A stretch of 53,695 nucleotides of DNA from Erysipelotrichaceae bacterium (GTDB taxonomy: Bacteria; Bacillota_I; Bacilli_A; Erysipelotrichales; Erysipelotrichaceae). The translations under genes were made by a program, and so were the position numbers. The first letter of the stretch is position 1; every line of letters begins with the position of its first letter. Shown in pieces: positions 26,104-35,129 of this stretch. The notes under the pieces were generated by a model, which was not told the DNA's origin, made no database searches, and saw only the letters and a list, made by a program, of their open reading frames with translations. The stretch is from assembly GCA_030525525.1 (NCBI GenBank), contig JAUNEN010000009.1:1-53695 (forward strand). The letters are read 5' to 3'.

Positions 26104-26129
26104 GAAAAAAAAGCGGATCATCGTCCGCT
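26104..26129 (-). terminator. Intrinsic terminator of the gene at 26135
   Basis: Minus strand AGCGGA-CGATGA-TCCGCT followed by eight Ts. Confidence 0.85.
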
Positions 26130-26134
26130 GTTCA

Positions 26135-26551
26135 TCATAATTCAGAAAGTGCGTCAAGAATTCCTTCCACCTGCGCGATCGCATCCTGAACCTGACTTCT
26201 GGCATGATTGATCCGCGATTGTGACATCATGTCTGTCCAGAAATTATCAAAAACATAATCCGCAATCCCGAGGAAATCATCAATTTCCGTATCCAGCTGC
26301 AGATATCCTTCCAGATCAACAAGTTCTCTGCTCAGCACCTTCAGTGCACGCTTGGCACGTGAAATCTCTTCGGATGCCTCCCGCATCCGTTTTCTTTTGA
26401 CGGCAGTAATGATCATACCGCCGCCCATGATATCGGCGATTCCCCAGTTTCTTGCCTTGCCGAGCATCTCGTCTGCCTGATACAGATGATAAAGAGCATC
26501 GTTGCCTGCGTTGACAGCTTCCGCCACTTCAGTTTCAAAATCTTTTTCCAT
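26135..26551 (-). CDS. Conserved hypothetical helical protein
   Basis: 138 residues, no signal or membrane segment, almost entirely helical. Recognisable features are RNWGIADIMGGGMIITAVKR, then a coiled-coil-like middle (REASEEISRAKRALKVLSRE) and DFLGIADYVFDNFWTDMM. I have seen similar proteins in other Bacillota but know no function. No Shine-Dalgarno precedes ATG 26551. It is flanked by terminators on both sides, so it is transcribed alone. Confidence 0.65.
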   Translation of the reverse strand: MEKDFETEVAEAVNAGNDALYHLYQADEMLGKARNWGIADIMGGGMIITAVKRKRMREASEEISRAKRALKVLSRELVDLEGYLQLDTEIDDFLGIADYVFDNFWTDMMSQSRINHARSQVQDAIAQVEGILDALSEL

Positions 26552-26607
26552 AATTCAAGTGTACACAATTTATGAATCTCATGAAATATGTTCGGCAGAA
26601 TTTTAAA

Positions 26608-26634
26608 CAAAAGCAGCGCATGACGCGCTGCTTT
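26608..26634 (-). terminator. Intrinsic terminator of the PTS IIB gene
   Basis: AAGCAGCGC and GCGCTGCTT pair; on the minus strand TTTTG follows. Confidence 0.8.
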
Positions 26635-26646
26635 CATGATACTCTG

Positions 26647-26955
26647 TTACATTCCTTCAATTGTTCTTTCAGCCAGCTCAATGATTGCTTCACCGTCAAT
26701 CATTCCGAACATGTGCATATCCATTGCCGAGAATTTGGCATCCGGATATTTTCTCTGCAGCGAGCCGATCTGAAATTTGATCTGCGGTGCAACGAGCACA
26801 ACATCTGCTTCGGGAACATACTTGTCCGCCTGCTCAATTGTGGTCGCTTCAAATTCATATTCACTTTTGCCAAGTGCCGCACCGGCTTCTTCCAGCTTGC
26901 TTAACAGCATGGAAGTTGAGATGCCCGCACCGCACAGGAGTAAGATTTTCTTCAT
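26647..26955 (-). CDS. Lone PTS lactose/cellobiose-type IIB component
   Basis: 102 residues, cytosolic phosphocarrier of the lactose/chitobiose family. The phosphorylation loop is LLLCGAGISTSML with Cys8 as the phosphate acceptor. The typical VVLVAPQIKFQ and MDMHMFGMIDGE follow. GGGAGGG precedes ATG 26955. No IIA, IIC or glycosidase gene is nearby and a terminator follows, so it is an orphan. It may serve a IIC elsewhere or act as a regulatory phosphocarrier. Confidence 0.9.
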   Translation of the reverse strand: MKKILLLCGAGISTSMLLSKLEEAGAALGKSEYEFEATTIEQADKYVPEADVVLVAPQIKFQIGSLQRKYPDAKFSAMDMHMFGMIDGEAIIELAERTIEGM

Positions 26956-27042
26956 GTATCAACCCTCCCTATACAATTTCATTTTAAAACTGATTTGTTC
27001 AGCTTTCAATCAGTCTGACTGAAACAGGCATGAAGAAACTGA

Positions 27043-28317
27043 TCAGATCTGATCAAGTGCGTTTTTCAGATCATCAATGATGTCATCAACACTCTCGATA
27101 CCGACGGAAAGACGGATCAGATCTGCACCGACTCCTGCCGCATCCAGTTCTTCATCGCTCATCTGACGGTGGGTGCTGCTTGCCGGGTGGAGTACGCATG
27201 TATGGGCATCGGCCACGTGAGTGGCAATGATCGCAACCTTGAGGTGCTTCATGAATTCTTCAGCTGCTTTTCTGCCGCCCCTGACGCCGAATGAGATGAC
27301 GCCGCATGTTCCGTCCGGCATATATTTCTTTGCTCTTTCGTAGTATTTGTTGGAAGGCAGTCCCGGATAATTGACCCAGGCGACTCTGTCATCTGCTTCC
27401 AGGAATTCAGCGACTTTCTGCGCATTGGAACAGTGTCTTTCCATTCTGACCGCAAGGCTTTCAAGACCGAGGTTCAGGAGATATGCATTCATCGGCGCCT
27501 GAATTGCGCCGAGATCTCTCATCAGCTGGGCAGTCGCCTTGGTGATGAAAGCTCCTTCAAGGCCGAATCTTTCGGCGTAAGTGATGCCGTGATAGGATTC
27601 ATCCGGTGTTGTCAGTCCGGGGAATTTTTCACGGTAAGCCATCCAGTCGAACTTGCCGGAATCAACGATGCAGCCGCCGACTGCAGCGTCATGGCCGTCC
27701 ATGTATTTTGTTGTTGAATGTGTGACGATATCTGCACCGAATTCGATCGGACGGCAGTTGATCGGTGTAGCAAATGTATTGTCAATGATTAACGGTACTC
27801 CATGGGCATGCGCAGCCTTTGCAAAGCGCTCGATGTCAAAGACGATCAGTGCGGGGTTGGCAATTGTCTCACCGAAGACGCATTTTGTATTCGGTCTGAA
27901 AGCTGCTTCAAGTTCTTCATCCGAGCAGTCCGGATCAACGAATGTAAAGTCGATTCCCATCCGTCTCATTGTGACATTGAACAGATTGTATGTGCCGCCG
28001 TAGATTGTCGAGGAAGCGACAACATGGTCACCCTGTGATGCAAGGTTGAAAACAGAGAAGAATGAAGCTGCCTGGCCTGAGCTTGTCAGCATCGCTGCAG
28101 TTCCGCCTTCAAGAGCCGCAATCTTGGCTGCGACATAATCATTGGTCGGGTTCTGAAGTCTTGTATAGAAATAGCCTTCTGCTTCCAGATCGAACAGCTT
28201 GCCCATTGCTTCACTGGTATCATATTTGAATGTTGTACTCTGAATGATCGGGATCATGCGCGGCTCGCCGTTTTTCGGCACATAGCCCGCCTGTACGCAC
28301 TTTGTTTCTTTCTTCAT
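27043..28317 (-). CDS. O-acetylhomoserine sulfhydrylase family PLP enzyme (second copy)
   Basis: 424 residues. PLP lysine K204 in HSTTKYMDGHD; YTRLQNPTND, TSSGQAASFF and STIYGGTYNLF are cofactor motifs. C-terminal CVLHPASSTHRQMSDEE and IRLSVGIES support an O-acetylhomoserine aminocarboxypropyltransferase, possibly with a different sulfur donor from the first copy. The two differ throughout and are not a recent duplication. GAGGAG lies ten bases before ATG 28317 and TATAAT is at about 28343-28348. The Met-box palindrome seen before the other copy is absent here. Confidence 0.9.
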   Translation of the reverse strand: MKKETKCVQAGYVPKNGEPRMIPIIQSTTFKYDTSEAMGKLFDLEAEGYFYTRLQNPTNDYVAAKIAALEGGTAAMLTSSGQAASFFSVFNLASQGDHVVASSTIYGGTYNLFNVTMRRMGIDFTFVDPDCSDEELEAAFRPNTKCVFGETIANPALIVFDIERFAKAAHAHGVPLIIDNTFATPINCRPIEFGADIVTHSTTKYMDGHDAAVGGCIVDSGKFDWMAYREKFPGLTTPDESYHGITYAERFGLEGAFITKATAQLMRDLGAIQAPMNAYLLNLGLESLAVRMERHCSNAQKVAEFLEADDRVAWVNYPGLPSNKYYERAKKYMPDGTCGVISFGVRGGRKAAEEFMKHLKVAIIATHVADAHTCVLHPASSTHRQMSDEELDAAGVGADLIRLSVGIESVDDIIDDLKNALDQI

Positions 28318-28379
28318 AAGAATGTCTCCTCAATATAAGCAATATTATAAACACGATTCATGCATGGATTCACTGAATT

Positions 28380-29117
28380 TCAAATCTTTTGCACAAACAC
28401 ATATTCCGATTCACCGGAAAGCAGTTCGCTGTACTCATATCCGTCATTGAAGTTTCTGATCTTTTCAGGGTCAGTGATTCTGTTTTCGGCAAGCCACCAT
28501 GTCATTTCACCTCTTGCCATTTTTGCCATCGTTCCCTTGGTAACGGGCTTTCCTTTGACAATCTGAACAAAGGAAGGTGTGATCATGCGGTCTTCTTCAC
28601 GCAGATATTTTTCAACACAGACTGAATATTCCTTTGATGCAAGATTGATGATCAGTCTGTCTTCATCGATTAAACTGCGATAAATGCTGTCACCCCAGAA
28701 ATCATAGAGACTTCCGCGATCCGGCAGAACTGCCTGCATTTCAAGACGATACGGAGTTACCCCGTCAAACGGCCTCAGCACACCATAGAAGCCGCTGAGT
28801 ATCCGTAAATGTTCCCTCAGATAGCCAAGCTGGGAATCTGTCATTGAGCCGGGAGCCATATGCTGGAAGGCAAGACCGATATATGAGAACAATGCAGGTG
28901 AAAGACCTTTTCTCAGATCCATTGTTTCGATCCGCTGCTGATTGAGCTGCACAAGCGCATCCGAACATTTCCAGATTTTCTTCAGCTGAGCGGCATCATA
29001 TGATTTCAGATGATCTGACAGTTCTTCACTCTGAACCAGAAATTCCGGAAGTGAATCATATGCAAAGTCATCATCCGCCCTTTCCATTTTCTTGGCGGGA
29101 GAAAGAATGATTTTCAT
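28380..29117 (-). CDS. yaaA: YaaA peroxide-stress protein (DUF328)
   Basis: 245 residues, full length for the family. N-terminal MKIILSPAKKM, then the family landmarks ALFSYIGLAFQ (usual F.GdvYxGL), ILSGFYGVLRPFD, IINLASKEYS and RGEMTWWLAE. In E. coli YaaA limits intracellular iron and DNA damage under hydrogen peroxide. Its ATG overlaps the bcp stop (TAATG), so it is coupled to a peroxidase gene, which fits the peroxide role. No PerR box was found upstream. Confidence 0.92.
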   Translation of the reverse strand: MKIILSPAKKMERADDDFAYDSLPEFLVQSEELSDHLKSYDAAQLKKIWKCSDALVQLNQQRIETMDLRKGLSPALFSYIGLAFQHMAPGSMTDSQLGYLREHLRILSGFYGVLRPFDGVTPYRLEMQAVLPDRGSLYDFWGDSIYRSLIDEDRLIINLASKEYSVCVEKYLREEDRMITPSFVQIVKGKPVTKGTMAKMARGEMTWWLAENRITDPEKIRNFNDGYEYSELLSGESEYVFVQKI

Positions 29118-29569
29118 TACAGGTCCTTCAGAACATTTTCCGCATGGTCTGCTGGTTTGACTTTCTGATAGGTTTTGATAATGAATCCTTCCTCATCAAT
29201 CAGATAAGTGGAGCGTTCTGTCCCCATCACCTTTTTCCCGTACATATTCTTTTCGACCCAGACATCATAGAGTTCATGGACCTTGTGATCGGGATCGGAA
29301 AGCAGTGTAAACGGAAGATGCTGCTTCTCTTCAAAGTTTTTATGAGATTTCACGGAATCCTTTGAAACGCCTAAGATCACCACACCTTTTTCTGTAAACT
29401 GCGGATAGCGGTCGCGGAAGGAGCAGGCTTCTTTGATACAGCCGGCTGTCTGATCCTTCGGATAAAAATATAAAATAACCTTTCTGCCCAGATAATTGTT
29501 CAGTGTATGAAGATGACCGTCCTGATCATACAGAGCAAATTCCGGAGCTTTTGTACCGATTTCAAGCAT
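29117..29569 (-). CDS. bcp: Thiol peroxidase Bcp (PRX5/BCP peroxiredoxin)
   Basis: 150 residues, cytosolic thioredoxin-dependent peroxiredoxin. The active site reads YPKDQTAGCIKEACSFRD, with peroxidatic Cys44 and a second Cys49 five residues later, as in two-cysteine BCPs. Canonical enzymes have TPGCT; here the Pro is Ala and the Thr after Cys is Ile, a mild deviation. GVSKDSVKSHKNFEEK and LPFTLLSDPDHKV are family typical. GAAGG precedes ATG 29569. It is transcribed with yaaA. Confidence 0.92.
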   Translation of the reverse strand: MLEIGTKAPEFALYDQDGHLHTLNNYLGRKVILYFYPKDQTAGCIKEACSFRDRYPQFTEKGVVILGVSKDSVKSHKNFEEKQHLPFTLLSDPDHKVHELYDVWVEKNMYGKKVMGTERSTYLIDEEGFIIKTYQKVKPADHAENVLKDL

Positions 29570-29599
29570 AGTAGTACCTTCTTTCCGTGTCTATTGTAA

Positions 29600-29645
29600 C
29601 AAAAAAGCTCCCGTTTCCATTTGTGAGAAATGGAACAGGAGCATC
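29600..29645. terminator. Strong terminator between the large ABC exporter and bcp
   Basis: GCTCCCGTTTCCATTT pairs with AAATGGAACAGGAGC, with T tracts on either strand. Main use is to end the ABC gene on the minus strand. Confidence 0.85.
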
Positions 29646-29652
29646 AAATTTT

Positions 29653-32600
29653 TTATTCCGAACGAAGGGCAATGACCGGGTCCTTCTGAGCTGCCTGTCT
29701 TGAAGGAATCAGGCCGCCGATGAGTGTCAGGATGACACTGATCACAACAAGGATTACCGCATTTTCTGCCGGCAGGAATGCATTGATTGCATAATTGTCA
29801 GTCAGATTGTGGATCACTGCGTTGATCGGGATCAGAAGCAGATAGGTGATTCCGATACCGAGAAGGCCGGATAACAGGCCGATGATAAATGTTTCGGCAT
29901 TGAAGACTTCCGAAATGTTGCGCTTGGAAGCACCGATCGCTCGTAAGATACCGATTTCCTTGATTCTTTCAAGAACAGAAATATAGGTGATGATACCGAT
30001 CATGATTGATGAAACAATCAATGACACCGCCACAAAGGCAATCAGAACATAGCTGACGGTATTGACGATGTTGGTGACTCCGCTCATCAATGTACCGACA
30101 ACATCGGTATATTCAATCACCTTGTCAGGATCTTCCTCACGCATGGCTGCGTTGTACTGATCAAGAATCTTCAGAATCTCTGATTTGGATTCAAAGTCCT
30201 TCGGATAGATTGAAATGGAATACGGCTTGTTCAGATCCGCATATCCGAAATTTCTGAGGTTGGAGTCATAGGAATACTGATTTGTGGACATCATTGAACT
30301 CATGAGTGCCTGCATATCTTCTTCGCTCATTGTGACCTTGATCGCTTCCGAGAATGCATTCGCATCCACTTTGAATGTGTTGGAAAGATTGGTCAGCCGG
30401 GAAAGCCGGGAAGAGATTGCCGAAGTCAGGCCCGATGCCATCTGTGACATCATATTCTGAACGGCATTTGCAATCGAGCTCTGCATCGCTGCCGCAAATC
30501 CGCCCACCTGTGCATTCACAAGAGAATTGATCTGCGCCGAAAGATCATCCGCATTGACCGCCTTTGAGATTCCTTCGGTCATTGTTTTCTGTGTGCTTTC
30601 CTTTGCCAGATAATCATTGACCGATTGTGTGAACAGGCTTGGATCGGGGATGTTGCCCTTTTCCTTTGCATAGGCTGTATAGGCTTCATTCAGGGAAGTG
30701 CCGAAGGTTTCAAGCTGTTCCTGTGTAAATTCGACTTTCCCAAGTTCTTCACGCACGGTACCGAGTGCTTCCGAGATCAGAGCTTGCGCTTCTTCGGAAT
30801 TCAGATAATCATCCAGATATTCTGCATAGACATTGGGATCAACGGTCGGGATTTCATGTTTGACAAGCCACTCGGGATAGCCGCTCATGACACTTGCCAG
30901 AGCATTCCGGAAGACTTCCGGATCCAGTGAAGTCACGCCGCTTTCTTCAATCAATGTGCTCAGCTTTTCATTCAGAACAGTTCTTCCTTCTTCCGTACGG
31001 ACATATTCAAAGAAGGATTCACCGAGCTTTGCCCAGTCTGTTTTTTCATTTTTGGAAGATTCATCCGCATATCCTCTGACAACACTTTCAGCAAGACTGA
31101 AGATTTCTTCCGCATTGATATCAAAGTGCAGGGATGTCAGAATCGATGAAAGATCCATGTTCATCTCAGGCAGATCGAAGTTCAGGCCGGAAGGATCAAA
31201 AACATTGGAAAGATCGATTCCCGAGAAGTTATTGTTCAGGCTGCTCATGTCAAAATTGAATGCATTCTGAAGAGCCTTCTCATCAACACTGAACATCTTT
31301 GACATATCGAATCCTTCACGCTGTACATCATCAAACCGCTTGCCGGTAATGACATTGACATCGGGATCTTTCAGCTGTGCTCTGACGATTTCAGAATCAG
31401 CCGCATCTTTGACAATATGATCAATTAATGAAGACGGATATCCGATGCCCGACATCAGCATCGCTGCCCCTTCGGTATCCTTCGGCTTGACAACACCGAC
31501 GATTCTGATCGGTGTACCGTTTTCAACAAGAGACTTCATGAATTTCCTGTCTTCGCTCTTGTCCTTGTAAACCTTGAATTCTTCATCATAGACATAGCGG
31601 TCGGCACTTGAAACAAGATTGAATGACACATTCAGGAAATCTTCATAATCAAATGTCATGAGACTTGTATCATCCACCGTCACGCTGTCAGTCTCTGAAA
31701 ATTCTTTGAGCATATCCGTGATTTCGGACGGATCGCGCAGGCCCATCGTATACAGCGTATAGTCGGTGACTCTGCCGGTCGGCGAAAGAACGAGAACGCA
31801 TTCATTGAAATTCTCAGGCCAGTGCCCGGCTTTGACTTCATATTGATTGATATAGAGCTCTTCATTGTCCGGAATCGGATGGAATGTATCCGTACTCATG
31901 AATGCGGAAAGAGTTGAAGAGCCTCCCGAGTAGCCCAGTCCCATTGAACTGAATGTTTTGTCAGGATTGACCTGTCTGGCTTCGCCGTTGTAGATCTGCC
32001 AGATTTCGGGCGTGATCGACCAGCTGTATTCAATTGCTTTGGTATAGTTATCCACATCGCTTTTGCCGCTTTCGAGATAATTTCTCAACGAAATCAGGTC
32101 GTTTGTATTGAGTCCGGAAAACATTCTGGTGATCGTTCTGCGCTCAAGAACCTTGTCATCCGAATCCACTTCGGTTGTATCGGTTCTTTCCGCAATCTGG
32201 GCAAGCGAAACCGCATTTGTCTGGATTGCAATCGGATATTCGGAAAGTGTATCTTCCTCAATCGAGCGGATATAGTCATTGACGCCGTTGGAAAGAGATA
32301 AGATCAATGCTATTCCGATGATACCGATCGAGCCGGCAAAGGCAACCAGGAATGTTCTTGCTTTTTTTGTACGCAGGTTGTTGAAGGAAAGTGCCAGAGA
32401 GGTTAACAGGCTCATCGAGCTCTTGCCGAGATTGTCGCTTCTGGTCGGTTCTTCATTGATCGTATAGGGATCGCTGTCTGAAATGATCTTTCCGTCTTTG
32501 AGTCTGACAATCCTGGTGGCGTAATCCTCAGCCAGTTCAGGGTTGTGCGTTACCATGACAACCAGACGGTCGCTTGCGACTTCTTTCAGTAAATCCATGA

Positions 32601-33138
32601 CCTGCACGGATGTTTCCGTATCAAGAGCACCGGTCGGCTCATCCGCCAGCAGAATATCCGGATCATTGACAAGTGCACGGGCAATGGCAACTCTCTGCAT
32701 CTGGCCGCCGGAAAGCTGGTTCGGTTTCTTATGGACCTGCTCGCCGAGTCCCACCTTCTCAAGTGCTTCTTTTGCACGTCTTGATCTCTCACCTGCCGAA
32801 ACGCCGGAAATGGTCAGAGCGAGCTCAACATTGGAAAGAATGGTCTGATGAGGAATCAGGTTATAGCTCTGAAATACAAAACCGACTGTGTGATTGCGAT
32901 AGGAATCCCAGTCTCTGTCTTTGTATTTCCTGGTCGATATGTCATTGATGATCAGATCGCCGCTGTCATAGCGGTCAAGACCTCCGATAATATTGAGCAT
33001 GGTGGTTTTGCCCGAACCTGAAGGTCCGAGAATCGCCACAAACTCGTTATCTCTTAAGCTCAGTGACACATGATCCAGGGCGGTCTGTTCAAGATCGCCG
33101 GTTACATATTTCTTGCATATATCTTTCAGCTGAAGCAT
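29653..33138 (-). CDS. Fused ABC transporter, ATPase plus FtsX-type permease with very large extracellular insert
   Basis: 1161 residues. MacB-like ATPase at 1-225: Walker [10 protein letters not shown] (38-46), signature LSGGQMQR (142-149), Walker [11 protein letters not shown]-loop VTHN. TM1 is about 262-284. An extracellular domain of about 730 residues follows, then three C-terminal helices of the FtsX permease (about 1025-1055, 1083-1107 and 1125-1145). The insert holds three related units of about 63-65 residues starting near 708, 773 and 836. Such single-chain transporters export or move surface substrates mechanically; the substrate is unknown. The ribosome binding site is weak (GAGAAAG). 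It has no partner gene but is divergent from the macro-domain cassette. Confidence 0.9.
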   Translation of the reverse strand: MLQLKDICKKYVTGDLEQTALDHVSLSLRDNEFVAILGPSGSGKTTMLNIIGGLDRYDSGDLIINDISTRKYKDRDWDSYRNHTVGFVFQSYNLIPHQTILSNVELALTISGVSAGERSRRAKEALEKVGLGEQVHKKPNQLSGGQMQRVAIARALVNDPDILLADEPTGALDTETSVQVMDLLKEVASDRLVVMVTHNPELAEDYATRIVRLKDGKIISDSDPYTINEEPTRSDNLGKSSMSLLTSLALSFNNLRTKKARTFLVAFAGSIGIIGIALILSLSNGVNDYIRSIEEDTLSEYPIAIQTNAVSLAQIAERTDTTEVDSDDKVLERRTITRMFSGLNTNDLISLRNYLESGKSDVDNYTKAIEYSWSITPEIWQIYNGEARQVNPDKTFSSMGLGYSGGSSTLSAFMSTDTFHPIPDNEELYINQYEVKAGHWPENFNECVLVLSPTGRVTDYTLYTMGLRDPSEITDMLKEFSETDSVTVDDTSLMTFDYEDFLNVSFNLVSSADRYVYDEEFKVYKDKSEDRKFMKSLVENGTPIRIVGVVKPKDTEGAAMLMSGIGYPSSLIDHIVKDAADSEIVRAQLKDPDVNVITGKRFDDVQREGFDMSKMFSVDEKALQNAFNFDMSSLNNNFSGIDLSNVFDPSGLNFDLPEMNMDLSSILTSLHFDINAEEIFSLAESVVRGYADESSKNEKTDWAKLGESFFEYVRTEEGRTVLNEKLSTLIEESGVTSLDPEVFRNALASVMSGYPEWLVKHEIPTVDPNVYAEYLDDYLNSEEAQALISEALGTVREELGKVEFTQEQLETFGTSLNEAYTAYAKEKGNIPDPSLFTQSVNDYLAKESTQKTMTEGISKAVNADDLSAQINSLVNAQVGGFAAAMQSSIANAVQNMMSQMASGLTSAISSRLSRLTNLSNTFKVDANAFSEAIKVTMSEEDMQALMSSMMSTNQYSYDSNLRNFGYADLNKPYSISIYPKDFESKSEILKILDQYNAAMREEDPDKVIEYTDVVGTLMSGVTNIVNTVSYVLIAFVAVSLIVSSIMIGIITYISVLERIKEIGILRAIGASKRNISEVFNAETFIIGLLSGLLGIGITYLLLIPINAVIHNLTDNYAINAFLPAENAVILVVISVILTLIGGLIPSRQAAQKDPVIALRSE

Positions 33139-33183
33139 AAATTCATCTTTCTCTGAATAACGGACTAATTATAACTGTTTTCT

Positions 33184-33215
33184 CTGAATTTCATATCTGA
33201 TATGCATGAATTCAG
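33184..33215. promoter_or_regulatory. Imperfect palindrome between the ABC exporter and the macro cassette
   Basis: CTGAATT (33184-33190) and AATTCAG (33209-33215) enclose a second nested pair CATAT/ATATG. It lies upstream of the minus-strand -10 TATAAT (33168-33173) and about 90 bases before the plus-strand TGT-TAATAT. It could be an operator shared by both directions; no regulator is assigned. Confidence 0.35.
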
Positions 33216-33307
33216 AATTAAGATCGCAGCACTATGTTTCATTTCTGAAAACAGCACATTCCGGGTATCCGTGGTGTTAATATGGATATAGCATTCAGGA
33301 GGTTTCC

Positions 33308-34366
33308 ATGCCCTTTCGTATCATCCGCAATGACATTACAAAAGTAAAAGCAGACGCGATTGTCAATTCCGCAAATCCGAACCCGATTGTCGGCAGCGGC
33401 ACAGATTATGCCATCTATCAGGCGGCAGGCTATGACAAACTGCTCAAAGAAAGACAGAAGATCGGTCAGATTTCACCCGGCGAAGCACAGGTCACCAAAG
33501 CCGGTCGTTTAAAGGCGAAATATATCATTCATACAGTCGGTCCTTTATGGATCGACGGACAGCATGAAGAAGCAGAAACACTTGCCTCCTGCTACAGAAA
33601 ATCACTGCAGCTGGCAAAATACCTGAACTGTTCAAGCATTGTCTTCCCGCTGATTTCAACCGGCGTCTACGGCTTTCCGAAGGAGCTTGCTTTGAAGGCT
33701 GCCCTGAAGGAAATCGAATCCTTCCTCTATGAAGAAGAGATGGATGTCATTTTATGTGTCTTTGACCGTGAATCCTTCCGGATTTCTTCGTCCCTCAATT
33801 CATCGGTCCGTGAATTCATCAATGACAGCATCGCTGAAACATCTGCGAGATATGAATATGACTATGCCGAAAGCTCTTCAATCATTCTCAATGAAGTCGC
33901 AGAAAGACGGGAAAGAAGAGAAAGAAGAGATCGGAAGAATCTGAGACCTGCCGCAAGTCAGACGCCTTTTATGCCTGTGTCTGCACCGTCTGAAAAACCG
34001 ATTGAAGAAATTCTGCGCACACCGGCAAAAACATTCCAGGAACAGCTTCTCAGCCTGATTGATGAAAAAGGCCTTACCGATGTACAGGTCTATAAGAAAG
34101 CTAATCTGGACCGCAAGCTCTTTTCCAAGATCCGCTCCAATGCGGACTATGTACCCAAAAAGAGAACCGCTCTTGCTTTGGCGATTGCCCTGGAGCTTGA
34201 TATTGATGAAACAAAGGATCTTCTTGCCAGAGCATCCCTTGCTTTATCTCCTTCCAGTCCTTTTGATCTCATCATTGAATACTGCATCAGACATCAGAAG
34301 TACAATGTCTTTGAGATCAATGCAATTCTGTTCGAATACGACCAGCAGTCACTCGGCAGCAATTAA
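33308..34366 (+). CDS. Macro domain protein fused to a C-terminal helical (HTH-like) domain
   Basis: 352 residues. Residues 1-165 are an ADP-ribose-binding macro domain: AIVNSANPN (17-25), a modified binding loop GSGTDYAIYQAAG (29-41) in which Asp33 is kept but the usual GGGVDGAIH is altered, IIHTVGPLW, and the phosphate loop STGVYGFP (117-124). A charged linker (about 195-215, RERRERRDR) leads to a helical domain at 240-350 with TDVQVYKKANLDRKLFSKIR, resembling an XRE-like fold. It likely binds or hydrolyses ADP-ribose marks; hydrolysis is uncertain given the altered loop. AGGAGG precedes ATG 33308. It heads the cassette with vWA and ADP-ribosylglycohydrolase. Confidence 0.88.
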   Translation: MPFRIIRNDITKVKADAIVNSANPNPIVGSGTDYAIYQAAGYDKLLKERQKIGQISPGEAQVTKAGRLKAKYIIHTVGPLWIDGQHEEAETLASCYRKSLQLAKYLNCSSIVFPLISTGVYGFPKELALKAALKEIESFLYEEEMDVILCVFDRESFRISSSLNSSVREFINDSIAETSARYEYDYAESSSIILNEVAERRERRERRDRKNLRPAASQTPFMPVSAPSEKPIEEILRTPAKTFQEQLLSLIDEKGLTDVQVYKKANLDRKLFSKIRSNADYVPKKRTALALAIALELDIDETKDLLARASLALSPSSPFDLIIEYCIRHQKYNVFEINAILFEYDQQSLGSN

Positions 34367-34375
34367 CAAGAATTT

Positions 34376-34402
34376 GTCGCTTCCGAAGCGACCTTTTCTT
34401 TT
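34376..34402 (+). terminator. Terminator or attenuator between macro and vWA genes
   Basis: GTCGCTTC-C-GAAGCGAC hairpin followed by CTTTTCTTTTT. It would make the vWA-glycohydrolase pair partly independent of, or less expressed than, the macro gene. Confidence 0.7.
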
Positions 34403-34449
34403 TCATAAAACGCTATTCTGAAAGTGCGAAATGAAGGAGGAAAGCAAAA

Positions 34450-35118
34450 ATGAAAAAAGGTTTGACAGAACTTGTCATGATTCTCGACAAGAGCGGTTCC
34501 ATGCACGGACTGGAGGCAGATACGATCGGCGGTTTCAATTCAATGATTGAAAAAAGCAGAAAGGATGAAGGAGAGGTGCTTGTCTCGGCAGTTCTCTTCA
34601 ATGAACGTTCGGAAGTCATCTACAACCGGGTTGATATCAATAAAATCGAACCGATGACTGACAGACAGTATGTTGTTTCAGGATGCACGGCTCTTCTTGA
34701 TGCAGTCGGAAGTGCCATCCATCATATCCGCCATCTCCACAAACACATCAGCCCCGATGAAGTACCTGAAAAGACATTGTTCATCATCACCACCGACGGC
34801 ATGGAAAATGCCAGCCGCCGCTATACATATGACCATGTCAGAAAGATGATTGAAAAAGCAAAAAACAAACACCACTGGGAATTCATCTTCATGGGTGCCA
34901 ACATCGATGCGATCGAAACAGCTTCACGCTTCGGGATCGATGCCAGGCGGGCTGTCACATACAGAAATGATTCGGAAGGGACACAGCTCAACTATGCAGT
35001 CATGACAGAAATCGTCCACAGAGTCCGTGCTTCAAAGGATCATGCGTCCATGAAATGCATGCTCGATGACGAAACCATCATGGCGCCGATCAGAGAACAT
35101 ATGAAAGAGACAAAATAA
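34450..35118 (+). CDS. von Willebrand factor type A domain protein
   Basis: 222 residues, cytosolic, a single vWA domain filling almost the whole protein. The MIDAS is intact: DKSGS (13-17), Thr80 in SGCTALLDAVG and Asp116 in TTDGMENAS, so it should bind Mg2+ and a protein ligand. The pattern LEADTIGGFNSMIEK and WEFIFMGANIDAI is typical of a widespread bacterial vWA group. GGAGG lies twelve bases before ATG. It ends 11 bases before the ADP-ribosylglycohydrolase, so the two are cotranscribed. Its role is probably to recruit or scaffold a partner; this is inference. Confidence 0.9.
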   Translation: MKKGLTELVMILDKSGSMHGLEADTIGGFNSMIEKSRKDEGEVLVSAVLFNERSEVIYNRVDINKIEPMTDRQYVVSGCTALLDAVGSAIHHIRHLHKHISPDEVPEKTLFIITTDGMENASRRYTYDHVRKMIEKAKNKHHWEFIFMGANIDAIETASRFGIDARRAVTYRNDSEGTQLNYAVMTEIVHRVRASKDHASMKCMLDDETIMAPIREHMKETK

Positions 35119-35129
35119 GGAGGAACACT

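Noticed and set aside
34450-35118. vWA protein as TerY of a tellurite-resistance system
   Set aside because: No ter genes, PP2C or kinase nearby; the pattern fits a more general vWA group.
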